Part shown: piece by piece, positions 1 to 10,497 of the stretch
Layout of the letters: each line of letters begins with the position of its first letter
Numbering within the stretch: the first letter of the stretch is position 1
Assembly: GCA_030544235.1 (NCBI GenBank)
Contig: CM060477.1
Span: 6,034,934 to 6,098,933, forward strand
Direction: 5' to 3'
Origin: Lepturacanthus savala
Lineage: Eukaryota; Chordata; Actinopteri; Scombriformes; Trichiuridae
DNA length: 64,000 bases
Made by a program: the position numbers and the translations under genes
The notes under the pieces: model-generated
The model's input: the letters and a program-made list of their open reading frames with translations, nothing else
Databases searched by the model: none
What the model was told of the DNA's origin: nothing

Positions 1-1370
1 TGTTTTTTGCAATTTGTTTAAGGGATTAAAGTGAATAAAACATGAAGGTAAAATGGGTGATGGAAATGAGGGAGACAGGATATCAAAGTACATAACATGC
101 TTGATCCTTAAATCAAAGTAGAAGATCTGGGCACTGTGTAGCATATTCAGTACGCATGTACAATAATAAGACTATATCTCAGGATTAATGCATTTGTGAT
201 GTTATATTCAATCATCTCTGGATTAATAAGAAATTGTACAAAATGATTCCAGTCTGTTATTCTAATAAAGAATGTGCTCGTAATTGACATGTCTGGTTAA
301 ATAAATGTTACATAAATAAATAAATAAATAATTGGCCATCTTTTTTATTTTAGCTAGAATTAAATTGTGTGAATATAAGTAACATGTACAGACAGTTTTC
401 AAGGTGTATTCTCTACAAAACTGACACATTTTGAGACACATTCTTTGACCTTTGCTTTACAAACCATTTCATCATCCTCATTTCAGAGTTTAAGGAAACC
501 ACTTTTACATTTTGACTTTCTTGTAATACTTTTTGTAAAAAATTTACCAAGATGATAACAGATCTGATCCGTCACGCGTTGCATTTTAAGTGTGTTTATG
601 CATTATCTCAACTTTGCTATGTCAGAAATACAAACTAAAATGGAGAAGTTGTGCCTATTCGCCCCCCACCACCACACACATGCATCCCCTCAGACACTCT
701 CATTGTCCAACTAGCTGATAAGCTTCAGGTCAAAGCCTTGAATCTCAGTGAGCTCAGGCACCAGCATGTCTGCCAAGTGCTTGGATTGGATTGATCAGTG
801 AGGGCCAAATGCTGTAGTTCCCTGGTGTGTGTGTGTGTATGGATAAAAAGCCATAGCACTGGAGTCTACGTTACAGTAGGGGGCTGTGGGGGTTGGGGAC
901 AGTCACTGGTATTGGTGTGCATGTGTGGAACAAAAGGCCTTGATTACTGAAATCCTGCAAAGGGCAGGAGAGGAGGTGTTAAAAGCGATACAGTGGAGAA
1001 ACAAGTAGAAGACCTGGAGCTCAGCAGCCTTCATCTCCTCTAATAAACCTTGTGTCCACACCCTGTCTGCACATATCCATCCTAATCCACAAACCAGCCT
1101 TGATTCTGTCTCTGGCGTGCAGTCTGCAGATTTTAAATGCTAAATCACCTAAAATGCTGCAAATCATGCTGTTTTTCTATCATGCATTTACAAACTGAAC
1201 AAATAAGCAAATTTAAAAAAAAATAAGTTGTTTAAAAAGTGAGTTAACTCCCACCCATGTGTATTTGTTGTAAATAATAAAGGTTGATTATTTATAAGGT
1301 TAAAAAATTAACTTTGACTGCGTTTTGGCAAGAGCACTTGACAAATAACCTTGAAAGTGACCTGTTGACA
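1..1370. other. Upstream flank of vrtn, no gene recognised
   Basis: AT-rich non-coding DNA upstream of vrtn. It contains a short AAAT-type microsatellite at about 302..332 and a short GT run near 825..838. I see no spliceable conserved reading frame, RNA gene or transposase remnant. Distal promoter elements of vrtn could lie here, but nothing in the bases proves it. Confidence 0.4.
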
Positions 1371-1530
1371 TCTTGCAGCTGCCTTCGACTAAGAAAAGCA
1401 AAAACGTGTTGATCAAACCCAAAGCACCTATACTTGTGAACCTACAGGCTTGCCCCTGTGTTCTTGTGGCCCATGACACATTGGCTTTTGTTAACACTTC
1501 ACAATTGAAATTGACCCTGGCTGTAGACTG

Positions 1531-1571
1531 CTGGGGAGAGAGGAGGAGGAGGGGGGAGGAGGGGGAGGAGG
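1531..1571. repeat. GA/G-rich low-complexity tract
   Basis: A purine-only run of GAG and GGA units lies about 230 bp before the proposed donor of the vrtn 5' exon. Tracts like this are common in vertebrate promoters and can bind GAGA-type or SP/KLF factors. Here it is only a compositional observation. Confidence 0.6.
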
Positions 1572-1599
1572 GCGTGTTTTTCGACGCTGAGACAAAAAA

Positions 1600-1806
1600 A
1601 AGGGAATCGACGATTGACAATTTCCTGAAGGGAGGTGCTGCTTATCACTCCCAAAATCTCCTGCGCGCACCGGCGGACTGCATCACTCTCTGGAAGTTGC
1701 TACCCGCACACAATGGACTAAAACTCCCGGAGAACGCTACGGATTGTCCGCTGTGAAACCCTCCGCCACAAATAAATGACCTCCTTCAACACACAACTTC
1801 TCTCAG
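1600..1806 (+). other. vrtn: Probable 5' exon of vrtn (mostly untranslated)
   Basis: This stretch is richer in CpG and GC than its surroundings. It ends in TCTCAG followed by a donor-like GTAGTA at 1807. The matching acceptor is the long pyrimidine tract at about 2365..2420, ending in CAG at 2431, three bases before the vrtn start codon. The left end (transcription start) cannot be placed, so 1600 is a guess. The exon holds a two-codon upstream reading frame (ATG at 1713, stop at 1719) and an ATG at 1776. After splicing, the second ATG is in frame with vertnin and would add 11 residues. Its context is weak and a stop codon sits directly before it. The assignment rests on splice signals alone, and RNA reads across 1806/2432 would settle it. 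Confidence 0.45.
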
Positions 1807-2433
1807 GTAGTAAAATACTTTTTTTTCCATCCCTTGTTTTATTGCGCTGCGCTCTTGTTCCTTAAAAAGGTGCTAATTAAAGAATCAGCTGTGGCGCAAA
1901 CTGGGCCTTGTTATTGTGCGCAGTGACTCCGGTTTAGAACTTTTAGAAGTTTTGTTTGCAAAGACTTCTTTGGAATTTATATAAAACACAATTATGATCT
2001 AATACCTCTGACTTCTGCTTAAATTGAATTTACTTTAAGTGGTTAAAAAACACTCTTAGACTTGGGTCGATAAGACGAGCAATACAGAAATATGCCTCGT
2101 GGATCAATATATTTCTTGTGCAGGAATTAAAGCCGGTGCAATAATTTAGGCACTCGACACAAAGTTTATTTTGTTTTGAACCAAAAACTGCACCAGCAGC
2201 ATTTTAATTAAGCAGCAGCTGTTGTTTGTGGGTAAATAGACCAGAATAATCTCCCCAATCTACTGGTAACAGAATTATGAACAAAGCCTTTTCCCTGATG
2301 TTTCAGGCTTTATTGCTATAAGCTTCCCAGAATAATTTGTGTTTCCAGACGTCTAGAGCATCCCCCTCCTCCTCTTGCTGCTGCCTCTAACCATCTCTTC
2401 CTCCTCTTCTCCTCCCTCCGAATCTCATCAGTT

Positions 2434-4639
2434 ATGATTCAGAGGAACGAGGTTGTGCTGTCCATTCTGGGGGATCTCCAGGAGGCCACGGAAAGCTCTG
2501 GTCTGGATGCTCTGACCAGAGCGGTACGGGAGGTGGACCAGGTCCTCGCTCCCTTCCAGCTCCCCCGGACCCCCTGTCAGGATTTCCCTAAGTGGGCGGG
2601 CGTAGATGACGCAGCTCATGGCCTGTACCCGGCTGACGCTCCCGGAGGCCTCCTGCCGCTGAACTGCAAGGGGGAAGGCAACATGCTGTTTGATGCAGTC
2701 AGCATGTTATTAGTGGGCAATACTGGACTTAGCTTGGAGCTACAGGTGAGCAGTTGTTGTGTACAGTTGAATCCACAGTGTTGCTGTCTAAACTGCAGCT
2801 CTTATGTGTTAAATCAGAGTTATACAAAGTCAAAAGTATTCACAAATGTAAATATTGTTGTCTCCACAGGTGCGGACAGTGGTGGAGATGGTCCTGTGGA
2901 AGAGATACTACTTGTCTGGGATGATTGATTCAAAGATGATGCTCCAGGCGGTTCGCTTCAGCCTCTGTGCCGAGGAGTCCGAGGACATGTTGAACTTGCC
3001 TGTTACTGTCTTGGAGGCCATCTTTGATGCCGACGTTAAAGCGTCCTGCTTCCCCGGCTCCTACGCCAACATGTGGCACGTGTATGCCCTGTCCTCTGTC
3101 CTTCAGTTTAATATATACTCCATATACCCCATGTTCAACCTCAAGATCAGACCCTATTTCAACCGAATCATACGCCCAAGGGCATGGCCCAAAGACTCTG
3201 AGACACTAACCCTTCACATCATGTGGTCTGGCGAGCTCCAGTCTGAGTCCTTGTTCAGGCCTAACCATTTTGTCGCACTAGTCCAGACGAGGGACCTCAC
3301 GATCGGAAGCCCTGACAGTGAGCAGAGGTCCTCACCCACCAAGTCGGAGGAGCTGCTGAACCAGGACTCGCAGTTTTCCTATCCCAGTCTGAAGGACAAG
3401 TACAACATCACCAAGAGGACCTTCTATCGTTGGAAAAGGCAGACACAGGAGCACTGCAAAAAGTCAGCAGCCAGGTATGAGGCAAAGTATTTCCTCCAGG
3501 CCTGCTACTTGGAAGGTAAGCTCATCCCCCTGCACCAGTTTAAAGAGTTTTTCCCTGAAATCTCAAGGTCATCTTACTACAACTGGAAGCACGAGCTCCT
3601 GAAGTCTGGAGGGAATTTCTCCACCTCCTCTTCAACTGGAGAGATAAGTCCTGGAGAGAGCACAGAGCAAGAGGCCTGGTCTTCACCCGAGGCAAAGCAG
3701 GATGAGCCGGACCACCATGACAGCGTGGCCAGTATGTTTGGCCTCAGCCTTGGCAAACTGGATATGGAACGGGCGCAGACTGTAGCTCACATGCAGGAAG
3801 CCAAGCGCTGTCTGCAAAACTGCATTGCCGTGAACACCTCCTTCCCCTTCAGGATCTTCAAAAGAAATTTCCCAGGGATCTCTAGGTCGACCTACTACAA
3901 CTGGAGGAGGGAAGCCATGCTGTTCAACAGAGGCTATAAGACCAGCGTCGGTAGCAGTGAGGACAGCTCGGATGCTGACAAGAGCCAAAGTCCAAAAAGT
4001 CTCTCACCAGTCCTGCCAAACACCAGTCAGCTGGCTGTGCCCAGGACCAGGATATGTAGGCGGAATCACAGAAGCTTCAGACTGGCTTACATGAGTAAAA
4101 AACAGCTCAGAGATGCCGCAAAGCTGCACGTGCAGACGTCAAAATGTTCCCTGACAAAGTTCAAGCTCAAGTTCCCATCCATGTCCCCCTATTTCTACTG
4201 GCTGTGGCGGAGCAGTCAGAACCGCAACAGAAAGAAGATGATTGTCAGCCAGAGTGAGGCAATCGACGTCCCTGCAGACCTGAGTATCGTCACTGCAGAA
4301 TCCAAGGTATCTGAGAGGAGGATGGGTAATCAGAACGTGCTCCCATTCGTTGAGAGCCCTAAGCATCTAGAAAATTCCACCATGTCCTCCTTCGACACCC
4401 TAAATTCAAAGCACACCCTTCACGGCAAGATGCAGCTTGACGAGCAGATGTTTGCAATGGATGTTGTGGCTCTGGCCAACTTCAAGGCCAAGGCCAAACT
4501 GTTCCTGCAGCAACGCTTCGAGGAGAAATCCTTCCCAACGTTTAAAGAATTCAGGTCTTACTTCCCCTTCACTCCACGCTCAACATACTACATGTGGAAG
4601 CGAGCTTTACACCATGGGGTGTCACTGGTTCATGGATAA
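2434..4639 (+). CDS. vrtn: Vertnin, join(2434..2745,2870..4639)
   Basis: Two coding exons with phase-0 GT-AG splicing (124-bp intron 2746..2869) encode 693 residues, close to the roughly 700 of mammalian vertnin. Vertnin is a nuclear DNA-binding regulator associated with somite segmentation and vertebra number in pigs. Seen in the sequence: residues about 75-245 resemble an OTU cysteine-protease fold. The block E81-G82-N83-M84 corresponds to the family's D-G-N-C, so the catalytic cysteine is methionine, while N236-H237-F238 fits the distal His motif. The C-terminal half carries repeated helix-turn-helix-like modules ending in Y-x-W-[KR] at about 290-293, 341-344, 447-450, 547-551 (degenerate) and 678-681, separated by Ser/acidic linkers. 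The start at 2434 follows the acceptor directly, has G at -3, and gives the expected vertnin N-terminus. Gene identity is high confidence; the OTU and HTH reading is fold-level inference. Confidence 0.95.
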
Positions 4640-5805
4640 ATGCACAAAGCTTTGTCCCCTCGAAAGGAGCAAAACGAATGCTCTGCTGAAAGACCTTCTA
4701 GACCCCTAACCTTCATATTCACCTTTTGTGCTGCTGCTGTTCCTGTTCGTAACATACTACCTACACATCGCTGCATTTAGACTTGTTTTCACCTTCTACA
4801 TAACTTTTGGCCAGTGCAATTGCATCTAAATGAATTGTGTCCTTCCTCTGCCCCACCACCGCCACACATTCCTCCCTCATGGACATTTGCACGTGTGTGA
4901 AAACTTGAGTTGTGGGTCAGTTTAAACCCTCCATGTTGCCCTCCAGGCAAAAGGCAGTTCAAAGTTCTTGTTTAGTGGCATTTTGCTTGAAGCAGTTCCT
5001 TCTTCATTCTCATTGTACTCAGGGGGAGGGGGGCTTTATTTTTTTTTTACTGTATTATGATTAATTCCTAAATGTATGACTTTTTTGATGCATGTAATAT
5101 TGACCTGGGAGATTCTTGGTGATTTTTTTTTTCTATTTGAATGTAAAGAGAAGCCAGAATTTGTTTTCAGAGAAGAGTTTACTCCTGTAAACAGGGTTTT
5201 AGTACCTTGAAATGTTGAATGTACTCCCTTTTTACACCTGGTGTGCCAAAGTTTCCGACTTTATCTCAGGGTTTTGGTGTTTGAATCACCTACTTTAAAG
5301 TGCCTTTTTTTCCTTGTTATTCAACACTATAGTTTTTTGACCCACTATATTTGCACTAAAATAGTTGCCATCACACTGTTGAATGTATTGTCTTAAACAT
5401 TGTGCACCCTCTGGTTAAGAGCCCAACTTTTTTTTTCAATAATTTACATGGTTTCTATTGAAAACTGAATATAACTGAAAATAGCTTTATTTTTTTGTAC
5501 GATCATTTCAAAACTACCTATTTCCCTAAAATATAGGGGAGTATTTGCCTTTTTATAAGCTACTTTAGTCTTGATTGTCTGCCAGCTCCATTTCTCTCTA
5601 CACAGAAAAATAATGTTTTGGGGGATGATCTGCCATTTTAACAGGTTTCAGTGTACAGTTTTACCTGGTGTATTTATTTTTCCTCATTCATTACATGTCT
5701 AAAATTGGTACCCTTTTATAACTGCAGCCTGCATTATGCTGAGTCAATCGTTGAGGGATTGTATTGTTAGGCTGTAAATCAATAAACTATCAACCAGCAT
5801 CCACT
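4640..5805 (+). other. vrtn: 3' untranslated region of vrtn
   Basis: After the TAA at 4637..4639, about 1.15 kb of T-rich, non-coding sequence without a long frame runs to the first good poly(A) signal. T-runs are frequent, for example near 5040, 5130 and 5430, as is usual for vertebrate 3'UTRs. The end is inferred from the signal at 5781 and not from transcript data. Confidence 0.7.
5781..5786 (+). terminator. vrtn: Poly(A) signal AATAAA of vrtn
   Basis: A canonical AATAAA hexamer lies about 1.14 kb after the vrtn stop, with cleavage expected around 5800 and T-rich sequence following. It is the best candidate end of the vrtn transcript. Confidence 0.65.
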
Positions 5806-8200
5806 TTTTGCCTAATTTCTGTATGGTACCTCCTCATAACATAATGCTAGATATGGCACATGGCCTCAGGAGGTCGTGCTTCAGCTTCAGCTCATTAATC
5901 CATCCCTTACAAATTGTTCATTTCACGCTCCACAACGGGCAACTTTAAAACGTCACAATTTTTTATGAATCAACTAGTTTTTATTCCAAGACAGTGAGCT
6001 GTTGTGATGCCAATCCAAGCGCTTATCTTCTGCCCAGTCGCTTACGTCTTGATTTAATTCTCTAGTGGGATAAATTGCACAGCTTTACACATGCAATTGA
6101 TTGTGATGGAGAAACAAAGGGGGACTGTTTAATCACTGTACAATTGGCTGGCAAATGTGCAAACAAGCAGGTCAAAGCAAGACAGTGGTTAAAGAATAGC
6201 AATGAGCTTTGAGTGCAGTTTCACTCTGTCCAGCTATTGTGGTTATGCTAAGGAGGTTAATGGTCAAGAGTGGGAGGGATGGAGTAGAGGGAGGGGAGGG
6301 TGTTAATTGTATGCAAGGCGTAGAGGTGTTTGAGATAAGGCTGAGAAGAACAAGAAGATGAGAGTTTGGGGGAGGGATCGAGGTGCACGGAGAAGGAAAG
6401 GGGGGATGTCTGTAATTTAGACATGTATTGTGTAAAAAGAAAATCCAGATTGAAAGCATCGCTTTGATCATGATTAATTTCACTGATCAGACGTGTCTAA
6501 GAGTCTCTGTGGTAACTAGCGTTGATGTATGTTTTTGAGGGGTTTTAGAACATTGTAGGAAGAGGGAAAAAATCTTCATGCTTTGCATCAAGATGTTAAC
6601 TTCATCTTGAAGCTTGAGATTGAACTGAGATGATATTTCCCACCTACTTCCCAACTACTCAGCAAATGTCAGACCTAGTCCCAGTCACATTTCACGGAAT
6701 GTGCAGATAAGCACCGCCTTTACCCTTCCAATCAGGTAAACAGAAAAATCTCTCTGTAGAATCTACGTTATAGTGTATCTTACAAGTGGTGTCAACGATC
6801 CCATCATTTGGCATGAAGCTTGTCTGTCATTCCGCTTTAATTGAACATGAAAATGTCACAAGTATTTAATGTTATTTTACATTTTAAAGTTTATTTCACA
6901 TTCAGCGAGTCATTATCTAAGAGCCTCTCTGAGGTAAAGGACCTTGGCAAAAGCAAATATTTAATAAAGTCTTTGGCTGTCTCTTTGCCTGTGGGGCTGT
7001 TTGCCATCTCTGTCTTCATTACTGTATGATGGAAGGAAATCTCACCAGCACCAAGCTATTCTACATTGTTTATCTCAAAAATAGCATGAAAATAATGAGA
7101 GTTGGCAGGTGGGAGCCGAAGTCTTCAAGGATTAGCATACTGCTGTCGGTTCAGAGAGACAGAACGATAAAGTAGAGAGGCGTCTCAAGGATGCCACATT
7201 TTCTCAAAACAGAAAGGCAACAAAACAGGCCTGTGGGGCTATTTAGGCTTGAGGTTTACCGCCAAGTGATCGGAGGCTGAACTCATATGAACTCTGAAAA
7301 AAAAAAAAGCGGAGAAGCGACAGAGCAAAAACTATTTCTTACCAAAAAATGTTGAAATCAGATAACAGATTCAGATCAATACATGCATTTATAATGATCA
7401 CACCATGAAATAATCAATGTCAAACAGGTCAGAAGTATTTTGCATTTTTTTTTATATAACTCCCACTTGAGAAAAGTTTAATTAAATCTCATATAAGAAA
7501 TAAAGATTGGAAACTTTCTTTGTTTCAAAACTTATCTACATAAATAGGCAGGCTTACTGTTTGTCCATTAGGTGGCAGTGGTTTGCTTCACAAAACGGGC
7601 GCTGAGGATTCAGTTGTCTTTATGAAAAGGCTCACTCCAGGCACACGCTCTATTAGTTGGACACAAAATCAATGTGTAACTCCACAGCTCAGGGTGTGTA
7701 GTGCAGATTTCTCCGGCGATAACACAGATAATAAGCATAATCCAACACGGCAGCCATTAACGCATAGACCAGATAAGATCTGGGAAACAAATTGTTTAAT
7801 GACAGATAAAATAATATGGGAAAAAAAGATAAAGGAAATAAAAAAAGAGATGAGAGATTCTGAAGAATTATTTGGTACTGAATCATACCAGAACATGTTG
7901 TAGATGTTTATTATGTGATAATATACTAAAACTAAAATGATTAATATTTTCCAGCATTTCACAGTGAGAGGTAACAGCTACAGGTAAGATGCATGAGTCA
8001 GACCTGTGTGCACCAGCTCAGCAACCACTGCATAACTCTACACTAAAACAACCAAAAAAATGCAGATGTTTGCTAATGCATTGATTAGTTGAATGCATTC
8101 ACCATTTATGTTAAAAGATTTTAAATAATAAACGGTGTCTTTTCAGCTCCAGTAAGAACTCACTTAGAATATGAGTTATAAGTTTCTATGTACATTGTGA
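5806..8200. other. Intergenic, no gene recognised
   Basis: Non-coding DNA after vrtn. There is a purine-rich patch at about 6260..6410. No RNA gene or clear transposon was recognised, and the short frames here have no recognisable protein features. Confidence 0.4.
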
Positions 8201-8214
8201 AGAACTATGGTTAT

Positions 8215-8400
8215 TTTTTGGTAACAAATCTAACAAAATAATAAGAATTGAAAACACTTTTTTTGATAACTGAAATAATAATAAAAAAAACTAGGCTTCA
8301 TTAAAAAAAAGAAATAACTGAAACTGTATGATATATTTACAAAATTAACTAAAACCAACTTAAATACCAGAGAAAATGTCTTTAGTTCTGGTGTTTATGG
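8215..8400. repeat. Decayed AACTAAAACTAA-type dispersed fish repeat
   Basis: The stretch is made of degenerate units such as AACTGAAAC, AACTAAAAC and ATTTACAAAATTAACT. It resembles a dispersed repeat widespread in teleosts in which 'act-aaa-act' motifs recur. A related piece in the opposite sense (TTAGTTTTAGTC units) lies at 53717..54110. The family name is unknown to me. Confidence 0.5.
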
Positions 8401-8839
8401 ATGTAAAAATGAAATAAAGAAGAAAATCTAATGCAAAATCCCAAACTATTATAACCTTTGTATGAACATATGGACAAGTATTAAAGCCTAAATGAAGCCC
8501 CTCATACAGACACACTCCAATCTGTTCAGAATTTTCTTTAAAAAGCACTTATTCAACGTCTGGCTGATTATGTGTCTGAGAGTGCCGTTTTTTTTCCTAC
8601 AATTTTGTCATTAGGCACATCTTAACGTGATTCAGCAGCTTATCACAACTTCAGGAAGACACATAATGGATGCACATTTCTTGAGGATTTTAAGTTTTGA
8701 TAAACAGGTAAGTTTGCGGAGTTGCAACCATGGCACAACGTGACTATACCTGACTTTGAAATGAGGTTAATGTGAATTCATTTCTTCTATCAAGGTGCAT
8801 CTCTGCTTCCGATACGGAGGTTTTGAATTGTTCATGTCA

Positions 8840-9060
8840 GTCGGGTAGACAAGAAGCTTTTTGTGAATTTTCCATGAGTAATGTGCAATTTTTATGCTTA
8901 ATTATGCATAATGCTGTGCCTTTGAGTCTGCTCGGGCCTTGAAGGCTTGCGGGAGGATTTTGTTAATGCAAACCTGAGGAGGAAAGCTTTAGTTAATTCA
9001 ATAAGAATGTATTATTTACCCGCCACTGCTTCATATTGCTTGAATCAATTCCTTCTCATA
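8840..9060. promoter_or_regulatory. Candidate non-coding regulatory element
   Basis: This is unique-looking, non-repetitive sequence containing the perfect 12-bp palindrome ATTATGCATAAT at 8901..8912. The palindrome sits next to further TTAAT and TAATT homeodomain-like cores and an AATGCAAA core. These are POU and homeobox-type sites by base pattern. Function is inference only, and conservation across fish would be needed to support it. Confidence 0.25.
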
Positions 9061-10190
9061 TTTATTCCGAAGTGATTTACTGTAGATCTGCTGTTGCTGT
9101 TGTTGCGTCCGACACTTTTTCATCTCGCGGCAAATAAACAAATTCTACAGAACTCACAGAGAGACAATATGGCCTTTGACCTGCACGGATAAGTAATTCA
9201 ATTAGTGAAGGCACCTGACTTGTTTTTTCTATGGTTATGTCCTGTTTTGCATTGAATTATGTGCATGTGTGTGTGTGTGTAAGAGATATAAGGGATTGTC
9301 AGTGTATTAACAGAGCACTTATTGCAGCGCTGATCCTAGTGCACCAGACCACGTGTCAACAGATGGTAATAAGAGCTAAAGGTCAGGTAAATAAAGGCCC
9401 TGATGGGTAATCCATCAGTGATCACATAATCCTTTGTGTACGTTTGTGTTTTGTCGTCTTGTACTTTTGCCACCTGTTCAATTTTGATTCGAGAAAAGCC
9501 GGTGAACACCAGAGCCTTGATCTTTGAACGTGTCGTTCAAACCGTGAATCAGAGGGAAGATCGGCCAGGCTGCAAAACTCAATAATGTTGGATATAAAGA
9601 TGAGACGGTAGAAAATCATCTATCATCCATCTGTTCATCCATCTTCTTATTTATCCGTCTCATGTTTTACTCTAAAGCAAAGTGAGGTCTGGATACCAGC
9701 AGGGGTCCTTGAGGGCGTTCCAGGGGTCTGCAGCAAAAAAAAAAAGAAATTCTTTCTTTTCACTGTAATTAAATATAGAATAATTATTTTATTTTTAGAT
9801 ATAAAATCAAAAATTTTGATCAGTAAAAATAAGAGACGAAACAACAAAGATAACCCTCTATGCATGACTATTTTGTTCATGGTTTTCATAAACATCCTGT
9901 AATAAAGAATCTTCTCAAATAGAAACCCTGGGATGAAATGTTATTAAATTGGGTCAATAGTATAATTTGTATCAGTTTAGGACTTTGATGTGAAAAAGCT
10001 GGAAAAGAAACATTAACTCTATGTAAACCTAGTTCCAGTGCACTTAAGCCAGGAGGAAAATAATTATCATCGTTGTGTCTATATTAACTGGTAATATAGT
10101 GTAAGAAGGTGTATGCCTTATTTCCTGCTAAGTAAAGCAGCTTGTTTGGTTGATATGGACCCATGATGCTAGCACTAGCAGTATGTTGGT

Positions 10191-10225
10191 TAGCTCAGCT
10201 AAGCTAACATAGCTTAGCTGAGCTA
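10191..10225. repeat. Perfect 16-bp inverted repeat (hairpin)
   Basis: TAGCTCAGCTAAGCTA at 10191..10206 is followed by ACA and then by its exact reverse complement at 10210..10225. Both arms are built from AGCTNAG units. Similar 'gctaagctaac' strings occur inside old fish inverted-repeat elements (see 36519..37260), so this may be a relic of such an element and not a functional hairpin. Confidence 0.85.
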
Positions 10226-10404
10226 TGCTATATTAAATGGTAGCAACCCCTCTGTATTAAAAATGACTGATGATAATATAATATATATTTTTAATTCTGC
10301 CACAGTGGGGATGTTCTAAAGCACAGTTAAACACCCACAGCTCCACAGGAAGATGCGGTTGTCAGCTCCGACTCGGTCAAACAGACAAACCGACGTCATG
10401 GAGT

Positions 10405-10497
10405 GTGATTAATTGATTAGTCCTTTTGATGTGTTATTTTTTCTGCAATTAATCTAATTAATCATCAAAATGAGCGCACCGTTTTGACAGCCCTAGC
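10405..10497. mobile_element. End of a short hAT-like non-autonomous element
   Basis: AT-rich ATTAAT and AATTAATC units run into TTTTGACAGCCCTAG near 10482..10497. That matches the reverse complement of the CAGGGCTGTCAAA-type terminal repeat that I recall for common fish hAT-like short elements. The opposite end was not found, so the element is probably truncated. Confidence 0.4.

Noticed and set aside
1373..1756. 127-codon + strand open frame overlapping the proposed vrtn 5' exon
   Set aside because: It crosses a low-complexity purine tract, has no domain or conservation signal, and lies in what splice signals mark as leader sequence. The - strand frame at 1300..1620 is equally unsupported.
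2855..2869. In-frame ATG just upstream of the second vrtn coding exon
   Set aside because: The five codons before 2870 are intron sequence ending in the acceptor CAG; the frame joins perfectly to the exon ending at 2745.
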